From Spodoptera frugiperda (taxonomy: Eukaryota; Arthropoda; Insecta; Lepidoptera; Noctuidae), in NCBI RefSeq assembly GCF_023101765.2, contig NC_064237.1, forward strand, positions 6,109,649-6,173,648: a stretch of 64,000 bases of DNA, written 5' to 3'. The position numbers and the translations under genes are program-made. Positions 24,796-36,715 of the stretch are shown here, piece by piece. Position 1 is the stretch's first letter. Each line of letters opens with the position of its first letter. The notes under the pieces are model-generated. The model was not told the origin of the DNA. It made no database searches and saw only the letters and a list, made by a program, of their open reading frames with translations.

Positions 24796-25557
24796 TTTTA
24801 ATTGCTGTCTTTTGTTTATCAATTGTCTTTTTTTTGGAGTTGCTTTACTATATGTATAGTTTTGTATTTTGCTGATGACCACAATTGGTGCAAATTAATG
24901 TACAATATGTGATATTTATAATAGTGGCAGCATTAGTTATTAACTCTCAACAAAAACAGTGTTATAACGTTTATGGAATAGTTAACAGATACATAGATAC
25001 ATACAGAGACTCTACTCTGCATAAACTGGTTAACAAATACGCACGATGCGTCGCATCATCAATGAAATCAATTACTATCAATTGTTTTCATTGACGAAGC
25101 GACAGAGACAGTGAAAGAGATAGCTCTTTCATAACAAACTCATAGGTAGATTTTTTTGTATATAATAATACTCATAACCAAAAATTTATATTTACTATTG
25201 TAATCTTCAGACAGAACTAGTATTCTGTCATTAAAGCCGTGACAAATCTTTTTTTACACATTTTATTTTAAAATTATTATATCTACTCCTTGTATAGCAT
25301 CTTAAAACAGTAATAGTTCAGAATAGACAACAGTCCGAAGTGCCCGACGGTCTAACAACGGGTTTAACCAAAATATGTGGAGTCACCACAAGTGTGCTGT
25401 GGCGGGGTGAGAGTAAATAGCTGTAGTAGTATGTTAAGTACTGATATTCAATCGAATATTTCACAAAATTCTGAGAAAAGTATATCTAGAGAAATGTTTA
25501 AAAAATATTTCTATCACATATCAGTAATCAAACAATTATTTGTCAGTGTAACAGTTA

Positions 25558-25847
25558 TGCCCAGTTCGCACTGTGTAAGTATTTTAATTAAGTAGCGATT
25601 ATTTAGTAGCTCGCCTTAAGGTGAGATTTTTTTATCTTTCTTATAGATATACAGAGATATCTTATTTTAAATTATAGTAAGTTATACATATTTATTTAGT
25701 TTGTACTTCTTTAAGTTTTTATATCCTGTAATTTACTAAATTGCTCTCTTTCCATTCGATGATTCTGGAACAGAAGCGAGAGAGAGTCTACTGTACTCAC
25801 GAATACTCACTACTCGATTATAATACTAGCGTAGTGCGAACTGGGCA
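25558..25847. mobile_element. 290-bp MITE with TTA duplication (PIF/Harbinger-like)
   Basis: Inverted ends TGCCCAGTTCGCACT and AGTGCGAACTGGGCA lie exactly between TTA at 25555-25557 and TTA at 25848-25850. A 3-bp TTA/TAA duplication is typical of PIF/Harbinger. No transposase frame is present. Confidence 0.8.
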
Positions 25848-25850
25848 TTA

Positions 25851-27510
25851 CGCGGCGACTCGACCAATGAAACGGTATTGTCGATATTTTCAATTGTGAA
25901 ATTCTCAGGGTATTGTAAAATGGCACTAATGTAACAAGTGAAAAGAGATACGATACTAAAGAATGAAATATGAAATACATTTGGACTGCTTCGAGAATAC
26001 TCGCGTGGTATCACGTACATATTTGGTTTGCTCTTGTTTAAAGGTCGCGTCATCATATCTAATTGTCTCAGAATACTTTGTTAAGTTAATTTGCTCAAAT
26101 CGCCCTCAGACATAATAGCATGCATGTTTTATTGTTTTGTAGTAGGTTGTGATAGAGCGAGTATCTATCTATAATGAATTTTAGTGTAATTGTAGGTAGA
26201 AAAAATTCAAATATTATGCATTATGATAATGATTTTGAGCATGAAATCAGCATGTATCTATGAGGATTTTCCAGCTTCTAAAAAGGCAAGTAAGAATTGT
26301 TATAAAATATATAATCTTACAATTATTTAAAAAAAGTAACTATATACAGTTAATTACCAATGGCAGTAGCGTATTCAATGCAATGTATCAACCTAACAGT
26401 ATGTTTTAACTAAAATGTTTCAATTTATTGAACAAAACTAACTCATGAATACTCAATTAAGTTTAACCATTTGAAAATAAACCGAAATACATTTAATTCA
26501 GAATTTAATTTACCTTGTTGATGTTATTTGTGAATTATTATTATTTATTGAAAATAGAGACTAGTTCGGTTTAGTCGGAATTTTGATGCTTTTATTCGTT
26601 TCTGAAAATTTTAGGTTTGTTCGAGATGAATGGAAATCTAGGTAGTCTGGAAAATATAATACGTACTTTGAAAAGTACTAGAAAATTCCTTCTACTAGAG
26701 CAATTCAGTATTCATGCTAATAATTATAATGGAAAATGAACACTATTTTTAGATCTTTATTCACAAACGGACTTTGAAACGAACTATAACTGTTAAATTT
26801 GGTTAATGGACTAATTTGGCGATAGTATAATATGTCTAAGTATGAACTTTTCATCCTATTTACCAAAGCATCTAGCTTGGTTCTATATGATACTGAACTG
26901 ATTGCAACACCTATAAATGTTCATTTCAAGCTTTTTCAATAAAGAACCTGCCATTAAAAATATCAAATAGCATACAACGGGTTAATCAACACGCTTGCCC
27001 AATGCGGGTTGGCTGTAAATAATACCTATTGAAAAAAATCGTACTTACAAGTTAATAACTCGATGAGCATTGGTCAAAAGTATGAGAAATTAATATATAT
27101 ATTTTTTCTTTGTATTATGCTTCTGTAGATGAATACTATTTGTAGTTTCATTTAAGTCATATGAGTACTCTCACTGTACAGTATAGGTAACTACAAAAAA
27201 ACCCGATTGTACTTAAAAATAAAAATTCACATCACATTCATCCGCCATTACTGGTAATAAAATGTTATTCTGAGCGCATTAAGTTCGGTTAACAACATTA
27301 TTCATGAGTTTGGCAGACGGCAACTACGCTTTAAATTACTATTAATTGAAAATTTACAAATGTTTGCAAATGAACGAATAGTGCTAATCCATTTAATTTT
27401 ATAGTGTGCCGTAATGTTTGTGTTTCCGATTAAATTTATTGTTATTAACGGTTTGATTTGTGTGTTTATTTAGCAGAATCAATAAAAAATATATTAAAAC
27501 AATTGCACTG
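25851..27510. other. No gene seen
   Basis: AT-rich unique DNA except for a short moth-repeat fragment at about 26975-27015. Confidence 0.55.
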
Positions 27511-27712
27511 TACTGAGACTGCACGATTGGCGTGGTGGCTGGGTAGTTAGCCGCCATGCAACGTGTAGCGGGTCCCACAAAGAGCAACTCTTTGTCCAAT
27601 CCACAAATTGTTGTTTCGGGTCTGGGTGTCATGTGCGTGTGAACTTGTATGTTTGTAAACGTACCCACGACACAGGAGAAAATTCTAGGATCGGACAACG
27701 TTTTTAAAAAAG
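27511..27712 (+). mobile_element. SINE-A with damaged B box
   Basis: The head GGCGTGGTGGCTGGGTAG is present, but the B-box region reads GCGGGTCCCACAAAG, with the TTCGATT core lost. Body and tail (CCACAAATTGTTGTTTCGGG ... GGACAACGTTTTTAAA) are intact. Confidence 0.75.
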
Positions 27713-27797
27713 AAATATAGTTTTTCCTATACGATATAGTAGCTAAGGTTTTAGGATAAAACAAATGAATTTGATACAAATATTCTTGATCTTATCG

Positions 27798-27945
27798 TCA
27801 TGTAGCTCGCAGGTTTAAGACGCCCATGCTTCTCATGCATGAGGGCGCGGGCTCGAAACCTACTAACGGCAATTACCAAAGCAGTGGCCACTTATAGGCT
27901 GTAATGCGATTCCTGATCCATAGCGTTCTTGAAAATTCATTCTTC
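27798..27945 (+). mobile_element. Probable tRNA-derived SINE of a third type
   Basis: A-box-like TAGCTCGCAGG (27804-27814) and B-box-like GGGCTCGAAACC lie about 40 bases apart, followed by TACTAACGGCAATTACCAAAG, a body common in moths. No clear duplication. Confidence 0.45.
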
Positions 27946-28675
27946 AATTTTTGATTTTACTAACGCGAAGTAAAAAAATAATTTTAAAACTTGAATATGT
28001 ACTCTACGATGCACAGGATAAAGGTACTATTTCAATTGTAATCAAGTTCTGAATATAATTTACTTGAACACTGGAATGCAATCAAAATGCAGATTCGTGC
28101 ATGCTAAGTGATATTTCGAATAGCAATAAATAATTCAGTTGAAATCATAATTTCCAATAGCAAACACACTTGATGCCCGACAATGGAGGGGCGGGATAAA
28201 TGATCGGATTCCACCGACGCGATCCCATTTCAAGGCTTTGCATTTAAATCAGAGGCACCGTAGTTGCAGTTTCCATATTTTTCGGAAATATACCGATGCG
28301 AAACTCCAACCTATATTACGTTTTGATCTTATACGACTTTCAAACGTAACTCTACAGATATAGAATTTGTTTCAGATTGTAAACTTGCTCGTCCTTTAGT
28401 ATTATAATGCCAAATAATGAAATGAACATTCTATTGAGAGTTGCTTTGGTTTTGATATGGTTTCTATAGAGTGAAATCTGAAGCGAGTCTTAGTTGAAAT
28501 GGCTAATTAATTCGAAACAAAAGGTAGAAAGCGAACCTGAAGGATTGATAATGAAATTTCAAAATAATCTTGATACGCCTCACAGTTTAATATAATCATC
28601 AATTTTATATCCTTATGTAATTAATTAGACATTAATTTAAAGACTTGATTTAAAACATTATCATTTTATATATTA

Positions 28676-29050
28676 CTAGCGGACCCGACAGACGTTGTCC
28701 TGTCTGCACGTCTTTAATTTGAAAATTTTAAACTTTTTTTAATAAGCTAAAACATTCTGGACCATATTGATGAAAATTATTATTCAAATGTGACAATATC
28801 TAACGTCATTAATATTTGACACTGCGATGATAGCGCCGTCTGTCGGATCCTATGTAAAACATTCCAAAATCAACAACTACTAATAAATTAAAAATTAATT
28901 AAAAAAACATTGTCCAACGAACAAAATTGTGAATCTAAACCATTCTCAGATCCCCTTGAACACACACAAAAAAATTCATCAAAATCGGTCCAGTCGTTTA
29001 AGAGAAGTTCAGTGACATACACACTTACAGAAGAATTATATATATAAAGA
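28676..29050 (-). mobile_element. 375-bp non-autonomous Helitron
   Basis: Read leftward it begins TCTTTATATATATAATTC at 29050 and ends GTCTGTCGGGTCCGCTAG at 28676, between A and T. The 3' hairpin is GACAG-GACAACGT-CTGTC. The end motif ACTAGCGGACCCG(A) is widespread in insect genomes. Confidence 0.85.
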
Positions 29051-29931
29051 TAATTCTTAGTTAGAAATTGGCTGTAGTTTTTCTCACGTTACTATACGCA
29101 GCATTGATAAACAAACTGTGGCTTTGAGTGACGGATCATGACTATATACTAGGTATAGGCAGGCACGTACCTATATTAAGACTTCTCTAATAAAATATAA
29201 TAGAAACCTTTAAGGTAATGCCAAATCTCCTTCAAAGTTTGTGTACAGCAACTTGGCAAAACAAAGACAGGCAAGTAATGTCGTCGTCAGAGCTTAATGC
29301 GGTCCACATTTCAACGTGCTCAGGTGGTTTGTCCGTTGAGAAACCATCAACAACTCCCCACTTTTACGAGTACATCATAACTTTAGTAAAATGTGTAACA
29401 TTTCGGAAGGTAACGAACACATTGGCAACAGCCGACGCCGTGTTTATCGGCCGATTGACGATATTAAGCGTAAAGTAGTAAGTTTATTAGCTACAGGCGC
29501 GGTGAAGTCGCGTGTTGTTTCAAGTTGTTTAAAAGTGTTCCATTAGTCAACTCCTATTGATTGATAAGTTGTTGCTCATTACGGCAATCAACGGGCTGTA
29601 AAGTTTTGCGAGCAACTTCACAGGTTATTGATGTAGAAGAATTCTGTTAAACTCGTTTAAATTAATGTTTCTTCACGAAATGGTAGCCAAGTTCGTTCAT
29701 TTGTTTCGTCTTGTTTATTGATCATATTAATTCCTTCAACATTGATCTTTGCGTTGCGTGTGATAATTTATGTTTTGTAGGGTGTTAAGTAAAACTAGTT
29801 TGCAAGTCGTTTGTAAATTCAATTAACGTGTAGTGACAAGTAACTCTCCGTTTGTTTTGCGAATAAAATCATTTTTAGTTAAACCTAAAAATATTGTCAC
29901 GTTTATGCCAATTGGCAACATTATGATTTTC
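29051..29931. other. No convincing gene; an 86-codon frame lies at 29218-29478 (+)
   Basis: The frame (MPNLLQSLCTATWQNKDRQV...) is moderately GC-rich and matches no repeat here, but it has no motif, signal peptide or splice context I can support. Confidence 0.4.
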
Positions 29932-29996
29932 GTGTGATTCACAAATTATTGTTGTTTCGGATTTTAGAGTGACGAGTATATGAAATCATGTATCCA
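29932..29996 (+). mobile_element. SINE-A central fragment
   Basis: GTGTGATTCACAAATTATTG and GTTTCGGATTTTAGAGTGACG resemble the SINE-A centre. Short and worn. Confidence 0.4.
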
Positions 29997-30497
29997 ACTC
30001 AACTGCAACTCCTAGTATGTGAATAATATTTTTTTGAAAAGAAAAAAAATAGCTAATGTAGTAGCTAAAGTGATATTATCTTCCTTGTAAAACTTTTTGC
30101 CTGCAGGCGAGTTTTCAATGTTCCCGTTTGTAGAGATGTTATAAAAATCTATTAAACAATTTCTTTGAAGAAACTATGAAAGTGAGGTACTTTCCGTGTC
30201 TGTTTCCAAGAAAGAATAGGTCATTCCTCATTCTGTGTGGGTGCAGGATTTGGATTTTATATTACCCCGGGGGTAACAATTTGACTAGTAGAGGTTAAAA
30301 GAACAGAGAAAAAAATATTGCAACACGACTGTTTTTCTGAGATCGTATAGTTTCAGGGGTTTTTCGTAAATTGTGTTTTAGTTTTATCAGTTGTTTTGGG
30401 TATCAGTGATTGTAATATTAATGTAGCATTTATAATCGTTTTTCTTTATTTATTCAGATCTCTACTTTCTAAACTGATGATTTATCAAGTCATATTT

Positions 30498-30629
30498 TTA
30501 TGGGGGGATAATCAACCAATGACTTCTCTCGCTTTGGGCGAGGCGAGAGGGAGTGTCAGACTCTTACTGACTAAAAACCACCCCGTTCCTACTCCTGCTT
30601 GTCGAGTCCCGGGAAACCCGCTAGAATCT
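30498..30629 (-). mobile_element. SINE-C copy with 10-bp duplication
   Basis: Reversed copy from TTATGGGGGGATAATC to GGGAAACCCGCTAGAATCT. AGTCATATTT flanks it at 30488-30497 and 30630-30639. The first bases of the element are lost. Confidence 0.78.
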
Positions 30630-30639
30630 AGTCATATTT

Positions 30640-31653
30640 ATGAGGAAAACTGACATCATCACAAAATCGTTTACTACGAGTATAACATAAATGTAGTAAG
30701 ACTTATCACGGACACCCACTCCGACCGTTCATAAGGATAAACATTAGCGAACTAATGTACGAAGATACTAGGCAACGAAGTCACGAAATAAGTTTTATTG
30801 GTTCAACTCCAGTGATGTGCCAATTAATCAGCGCTGAGTCGTTCAGATAACGATAAAATGAATTGAGGTTTACAAAATCCGTGCGATCCGTTCATGTAGG
30901 TACTTTGTGGTTGTGTTTTTTTTTTATTCGCGATGCGTTCTGTTATCGCTGTTGTGTTTACTGTATGCTCATTTCAATGTGATTTTTTTTGGTGATATCA
31001 TATTTATTTATTATTTGTTTTGCTTGTTTTGTTGTAATTTGTATTTACAATTTTTGCAGGTGTAATTGAGTAAAACTTCATTGTGTTTTATTGAATAATG
31101 TAGATACATATTTTTATTCTACAAGTATAGGTAGAGTATCGTAGTATTTCGTAGGTAATAGGTATATAGGTAAGTCATCTATAATTATTAGTTTTATCAA
31201 GTTCCCGTGTGATAGGATATAGGCCAATTGTTATTCTCCACGGTACACTCACCACACATTTCTGCAAAATGACATTGTAATCCTACATCACATAGATGAC
31301 GAACACACCACCAAGAGTTTTCCACAAACAATCTCCTAAAGTAATTCACCCACTCCCAGAGGCCATAAAACAGCTTCTAAAACGTAAACTTAAAACAATT
31401 TACCAAAGAGTTTAAACACGTTCGTCTAAGTAGACTAAATTATTAACACATCAAGGTGTAAAGTATCTTTTTACGGGAGAAATTTTTAAGCGTGGCAATT
31501 TGATCGTTTAGGGAACACTAGCCGGTGTACCACAACACGGTCCCTTGTGTATCTCGGTACAAAAGTTGGGTATAGTTTAATTTTACGTAGCTACCCGTCA
31601 GTGGGTGGTTTCGGACCAACTTTGTAATAAATGCTACTTGTTTTTCGCCCAGC
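30640..31653. other. No gene seen; AT-rich unique DNA
   Basis: Nothing recognised up to the candidate exon at 31654. Confidence 0.5.
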
Positions 31654-31783
31654 TGTCGAAGCTGAGTGTGCAACACCTGAGCTCGGCTACCTTATCACGC
31701 GTCCGTATGAATAAATCAAATGTACCGAGTAGCTGTCCGTGTGTAGTATGTGTGTGTAGGTTTTAGATCGAGTATAGACAACG
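31654..31783 (+). other. Candidate exon or GC-rich unique segment
   Basis: TTTTTCGCCCAG looks like a splice acceptor and ACAACG/GTGAGT (31783) like a donor. The segment is GC-richer than its surroundings and matches no repeat here. All three frames contain a stop, so it would be untranslated or a terminal coding piece. No partner exon found. Confidence 0.2.
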
Positions 31784-32193
31784 GTGAGTAAAGCTAGTAC
31801 AGACAATTTAGATACGAGATTTTAGTTTTTATTATTTTGGTTAAATGTATAATTCTATACATGAAAAGAGTACGACCATAATATTAGATCTGTAAAAACG
31901 TTATACCAATAATAATATTGTATCTACTACTAATAAAATATGGCGCATGTAAACAGGACAATGTTAAAAATAATCATGATATTCGTTGGAAGATTTGCGA
32001 AAACAAACTTAAAAAGGATAAACTTACTCTACCTTTTATGTATGGTCATCAAAATATGCAATACCACTTGCGTCATCTTATGGTGTGGTGGGTTTTTACC
32101 TCAATCAATAATTTAGATAACTTTAAACCGCTATCTTATAAATCGTCAGTTGCTCAACCCTAAAATATAATCTTTATTCAATACTAGCTAGCC

Positions 32194-33071
32194 AAACGTT
32201 TTTTTTTGATGACGGCGGGAAACCTTCAAAAGGCGCCTAGTTTTCTGGGGATAAAAGACTAGGGAGTGTGGGATTTTTACCTCACTAAAACCACCCCGGT
32301 GGCCACCCTCAGCACCTGTAAGGGGCACCGGGTCCTCTAGTAGACCTGCTCCGGGGCCCCCACGATGCAACGCCTATTACGGCACATCCCTAAGGAGACG
32401 CGTATCTCCCATTAGCCTCACTGTGCGAATTACACGGCAGCACGTGACCACTGTGCCGCCGTCTTCCCTGGGGTCATTGGGTGGGCGCCTAGAGTCCCCT
32501 CTCTATGCGCCCGTGGCCCCAAAGGACCGCTTGTAGATGATGCAAGCGGTATTTCGGCGTATTAGGCGTCAAGGCGGTTGCCTCCTCGACGCCTTCTACG
32601 AGCAGGATCTGCCCTCTCCCGATCCCGCTCAGCAGCCTCTTTTTGTGACATTACTGTCTCACAAAATGAGACCACTTCCCTCCAGTTTTCTGTATCTGCC
32701 AGCATAGCCTCTACTACTGCTGGCAGAGACAGGTCTCGCCCGATCTTGGTAACCAGGACCCGCCGCTCCGAGACCCACGCTGGGCACTCTTCGAGCGTGT
32801 GCTGTGCGGAGTCCAGGTTACCTCCGCAGTGGTGGCAATTTGCCGTGGCCTCTCGCCCTATCCTGTTCAGGTACTCACCGAAGCAACCATGCCCGGTCAG
32901 TACCTGAGTGAGTCTAAAGGAGACGCGCTCCTCTCTTTTCAGCCAGGCTTCGAAGTGCGGCAAGATGGCTTCGACAACGCGCTTGCGTGAGATCTCTGGC
33001 TGTTGTAGCCGCTCACGCCACCGCTCGAGCGCGTGTCGTCTTTCTTGCCGCCTCAGCCTAACGAACGCCAG
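32194..33071 (-). mobile_element. 5'-truncated R1-clade non-LTR retrotransposon (LINE), copy 1
   Basis: This is the 3' part of a LINE read leftward. It has a poly(A) tail (T run at 32199-32207), a GC-rich 3' UTR, and a reading frame open from 33071 to a stop at 32562. It is flanked by 12-bp duplications TACTAGCTAGCC at 32182-32193 and 33072-33083. The target lies in the 3' end of the Helitron at 33074-33241. It is about 99% like the 50.9-kb copy but truncated at a different 5' point, so the two inserted independently. Confidence 0.85.
32562..33071 (-). pseudogene. R1-clade LINE ORF2 C-terminal fragment, copy 1
   Basis: This is the C-terminal end of a reverse-transcriptase polyprotein, open from the truncation point to the stop. 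It contains RVVEAILPHFEAW and then a CCHC-like knuckle (CHHCGG with a later H and C before PAW), typical of the region after the RT domain in R1-clade LINEs. It ends in an arginine-rich tail (DPARRRRRGG). No start codon, endonuclease or RT catalytic motif is present, so it is a dead fragment although its frame is intact. The clade call is by recognition, not search. Confidence 0.75.
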
Positions 33072-33073
33072 TA

Positions 33074-33241
33074 CTAGCTAGCCTGGCAAACTACGTACCG
33101 CCTTAAACAATTTTTTCTCACCTTTTAAACCTTAATTGGCCTTCTACAAAACAAGTTAAGGCCAAAATTTGCCAAATTCGGTCCAGCCGTTCTCGAGTTT
33201 TAGCGAAGCTAACGAACAGCAATTGATTTTTATATAGAAGA
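33074..33241 (-). mobile_element. Short non-autonomous Helitron (168 bp)
   Basis: Read leftward it begins TCTTCTATATAAAAATC at 33241 and ends CTAG at 33074, between A and T. Near the 3' end is GGCGGTACG followed by a weak hairpin. The 5' part contains GCTTCGCTAAAACTCG, a pattern common in moth Helitrons. The R1-clade LINE is inserted next to its 3' terminus and has duplicated part of it. Confidence 0.8.
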
Positions 33242-33799
33242 TTAAATGATCATCATACATAAATTAAATCTAATTACGTACAGTTAGCTCTTTCAAAGTA
33301 ATTTTTGCTTATACTAAGATAAATCCTGTATCACAGGTGTGTAAATAAATACAAGTAAAATTAATGTTTTAAAAATAAAATGGTTAAGACACATGATTGA
33401 CGTAAATGGGTGCTTTTAACTAATCTCTTTCGGTAGTTGATATTTTTGAGTAGAGTAGAAGCATCGTTGAAAGGAAGCTAGAAGTAATGCGAGAATCTTT
33501 CTTTTTTTTTATTATAAAATTAAACTTTTGAAGTGAAGTTTTTTCATTAGATATCTAGTCTGTTTTATCTTCGTAAGTTTGTTATCTGTGCGTTAGGTTG
33601 AAAAGAGTTTCTGTTTGGAAAGTAGCGCGATTATAATGTTTTAACAGTTTTCTCTTTTCTTTTTTTTATCTTAAAGAACTCAACAGTTCTTACGTGTTGT
33701 CTGTAGCGAATTAACAGATAGTTACTGTATTAATTTCGGTTTGTTTACATTCCTATTCGTCCTAAACTATTTCTTGTGAAATGATAATGAAAATATCCT

Positions 33800-33990
33800 C
33801 TTTTTTTAAACACACTACGACTTTTTCCTTTGTCGTGGGCGCGTTTACTAACGTACAAATTCACATATGACACCCAGACCCGAAACAACAAATTGTTGTT
33901 GATCACATTTTGTTGAGTTGCTCCGTGTGGGAATCGAACCCGCTGCACGGTAGCCGGTTGTTCGGCCACCGCGTCAACCGTGCAGTCTTT
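33800..33990 (-). mobile_element. tRNA-derived SINE (family A)
   Basis: Reversed copy: GACACCCAGACCCGAAACAAC, GTGTGGGAATCGAACCCGC and CCGCGTCAACCGTGCAG. A short duplication (CAAATTGTTGTTG) replaces part of the body. Confidence 0.75.
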
Positions 33991-34504
33991 ATTGTTGCAA
34001 TTTGTTATAATATTGGGTAATCGTGTTTGCATGCCAAACATTGACTCACATGATTTTCATTTTCGACTCACTTTTCCTCAAACCTCACAAAACATGCGCA
34101 TCTCTTTGTCCAAAACAGTTTACGTCAAAACTATTTTTACCCTCTTTCAAAATAAATATCCTGATCCTCGGCTTGTATAGGTTGGAAGATCTCACTTGTT
34201 TTTCGCTGACTGTGATTAAATCAAGAAAAGGTTCCTCCAGCCCCTGACTTGAGTGATGTAGGAATGTAAATATAGACGTAACTTTGAATTTCTGCGAATT
34301 CAATAAACCCTAACCTTTACTTTTATTCTTACAATTTTTCCGCTAAACGGTAAACCAATATGAAGTACTCGTAGAATAATAGTATTTAGTATATCTGATT
34401 TTATTTTATATGATCAATGTTTGTATTTCTGTCTTTAATAAAGATGTAGGATGTTTTATTTTATTTCCATTACCCTTAGTACAAGTTTGCTTTTCGTTGA
34501 AAGA

Positions 34505-34590
34505 AGAGGTTAATCGAAACGCGTGTTCGGCGCTCTGATTGGTTGGTTTATTCGATCAGCCAATCAGAGCGCCGAACATACTCTCGTTTG
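34505..34590. repeat. Near-perfect 22-bp hairpin, probably a small fold-back element
   Basis: TGTTCGGCGCTCTGATTGGTTG (34523 on) is mirrored by CAGCCAATCAGAGCGCCGAACA with one mismatch and a loop of about 11 bases. Outer sequence (TAATCGAAACGCG versus CTCTCGTTTGCGATAA) is also partly complementary. CCAATCAGAGCGC recurs at 35931, so the hairpin belongs to a dispersed family. Confidence 0.65.
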
Positions 34591-34600
34591 CGATAATTTT

Positions 34601-35764
34601 TATTTATTTATTTAATATTTAATGTAAACTATACAATAAAATAGTGGTGCATAAGGCGAAATTAATGACTTATGGCATTCTCTACCAGTCAACCTTAGGG
34701 TTTAAAGAGAAAGTCTTCGAAAATAAGGTACTAAACTCTTTTATCAAACTCAAATCATGATACATCACACAAATGCCAATACCATACAGCTATGTCGATC
34801 ATGCATGCCAATTGACCAGCTGACACGAGTTCACCTTGCAAGGTTTTTTCAAATAAATTATTGTTATACAAATTATTTAACCTCCAGTTAGGGTCGTACC
34901 ATTTAATCTTTATTATGACCTTAACACGTAGTTAATATTCGAGACAAACTAGTTCACCGAACCCCAAATAAAAACATGAATAAACATGATCCATGAAAGT
35001 TACACTGTAAAAACTTATTCATATATTCAAGTGGAGTACTTTTAACATGAAAATAGAATTTTTATTAAAGAATAATGTTGACGTCTCATCCAGTGGTCAT
35101 CAGTTAATATCTAGGCATATAAAGGAGAAAGTACTTGAAGTCTAATATTGAGATATTTCAAATGGATTATTTATACAGTTCATTCAAATCTGCAAAAAAT
35201 ATGGTTTCACAAATATGGGTTTTATTTTTAGTTCTCTACGGAATTATAACTTATAATTTTTAAATTATAGCTATAAATAAATTTAAATACTAATTATAAA
35301 TGGTTAAGGTTTTTAATTGTATATTTCACCTTTTTATAGTATGTATGTATAATTGTATATTTTGGCATTTTGATAGTATATATAATAACTGTTCACACGA
35401 TCCCTTAGATTAATGACAGTTTTTACTAACTAGCTTCTAGTATGAAACAAACTACATTACTACAGTTTCAATAAACTTTAACTCTTTGCCCTGCAGGCGA
35501 AACCTAGAATAACTAGATAACTAGCTAAGCTATGTACTATGTACACATGAAATCATAACGAAATTATAAAGTAAGCTCTTCTGAAATGGTTCAGTTGGAA
35601 TGCATTTGAAGTTTATTCAGTACGTAATGTACGCTCTGTGAGACTGTGACTGAGCTCTGCTATCTCGTCAGAGAATAATTAAATAAGGCTCACGATATAT
35701 ACAGGAGTATACTACGATGCTAGAATTAAAGTGTAAGTAGCTTGAACAAAGGTGTAGTTTTGTA
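34601..35764. other. No gene seen; AT-rich unique DNA
   Basis: No element or coding signal recognised. Confidence 0.55.
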
Positions 35765-35895
35765 TGTTAACTAAAAATCACGGTTTACTCACACAAATTA
35801 ATGGAGAAAAGCTCTACTAGTTTCGAGTCACAGAGGGACTCTTAGAATTCTACAGAAGGTTATGCGTCGTCGCCGCGTCTGCGCACGCTGCTCAA
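35765..35895 (+). mobile_element. MITE of family G, right part different
   Basis: GTTAACTAAAAATCACGGTT through CTCTACTAGTTTCGAGTC and CAGAGGGACTCTTAG match family G. The segment after 35845 departs from the other copies. Confidence 0.6.
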
Positions 35896-35924
35896 GACTT
35901 CTTCACTGAAGTTGACTTGATAGT

Positions 35925-35972
35925 GAACCAATCAGAGCGCTGAACGCGCTCTCGTTTTGATCTCGAAACATA
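35925..35972 (+). repeat. Copy of the 34.5-kb hairpin's right arm
   Basis: CCAATCAGAGCGCTGAACGC then GCTCTCGTTTTGATC resemble the right arm of 34505-34590. The left arm is absent. Confidence 0.5.
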
Positions 35973-35995
35973 AAGCAGACTCGTACTAAGGGTAC

Positions 35996-36092
35996 CGGGG
36001 CTCCGGCTCAAAGCAGGAGAAGGAACGGAGAACCCTCCCTCCCGCCTCGCCCAAGGCGGGAGAAGTCACTGGATGATTTTCTCCCCTCAAAA
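35996..36092 (+). mobile_element. SINE-C copy, 5' truncated, 8-bp duplication
   Basis: CGGGGCTCCGGCTCAAAGC through CTCGCCCAAGGCGGGAGAAG to a short A tail. AAGGGTAC flanks it at 35988-35995 and 36093-36100. The middle (TAGTCAGTAAGAGTCTGAC) is deleted. Confidence 0.75.
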
Positions 36093-36437
36093 AAGGGTAC
36101 AGTTACTTTGTTACAGCACCAATCGTTGAGTGTTGAGCAGTTAAATGTGATGTTACTACAACTTGATATTTCCTTTACCTTCAAAAATTGTGTTTCACCT
36201 TCATTACGATAACATTATAAACGTTCCCGGAACTCTGTAGCAGGAAGTAAAAGGTCCATTCTTAGGGTAAACCTCTCGACACACGTGCCGTGTTATAAAA
36301 CCCTGCTTAGCCGGGGTTTTACCCTGTTCTCGTCGAAAACCTATTGTGTAGTTAAGTTAGTTAATGCTCACTAAGAAAGGATGTATGTTATATAATTGGC
36401 TTATTGTGTCAGTGTTACAAAATAAAGTGTGTTTTTA

Positions 36438-36585
36438 TGGCTAAGCGATCAGCGCCGCCCATGTACACCCGCAACATCAGAGGAGCCATAGGTGCGTTAC
36501 CGGCGATTTAAAAAACAATCTGCTCTTTTCTTGAAGGTTTGAATATGGTGGTATCGGTTCGTAAATATTGTCTACGACAGGCCAT
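36438..36585 (+). repeat. Repeat D, 5' part
   Basis: GGCTAAGCGATCAGCGCCGCC, ACACCCGCAACATCAGAGG and GTGCGTTACCGGC, then TTCTTGAAGGTTTGAATATGG as at 8.8 kb reversed. Confidence 0.65.
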
Positions 36586-36669
36586 TCCACATATTTTACT
36601 GGTTATTAGAAATTAATGAATACTAATTATTATATTTGTAGGTATGTATGATTCGTAACAATTGGCGGT

Positions 36670-36715
36670 TCATTGTCTCTGCCTACCCCCATGGGAAACA
36701 GGTGTGAAGTTATGT
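36670..36715 (+). mobile_element. SINE-B tail fragment
   Basis: GTCTCTGCCTACCCCCATGG followed by GGTGTGAAG resembles the SINE-B tail. It is short, so the call is weak. Confidence 0.35.

Noticed and set aside
28160..28320. GC-richer segment considered as a promoter
   Set aside because: No TATA, initiator or downstream exon could be paired with it.
32578..32907. 109-codon plus-strand frame over the R1-clade LINE, also at 51298-51627
   Set aside because: It is the antisense of a recognisable LINE coding frame and duplicated only because the LINE is duplicated.
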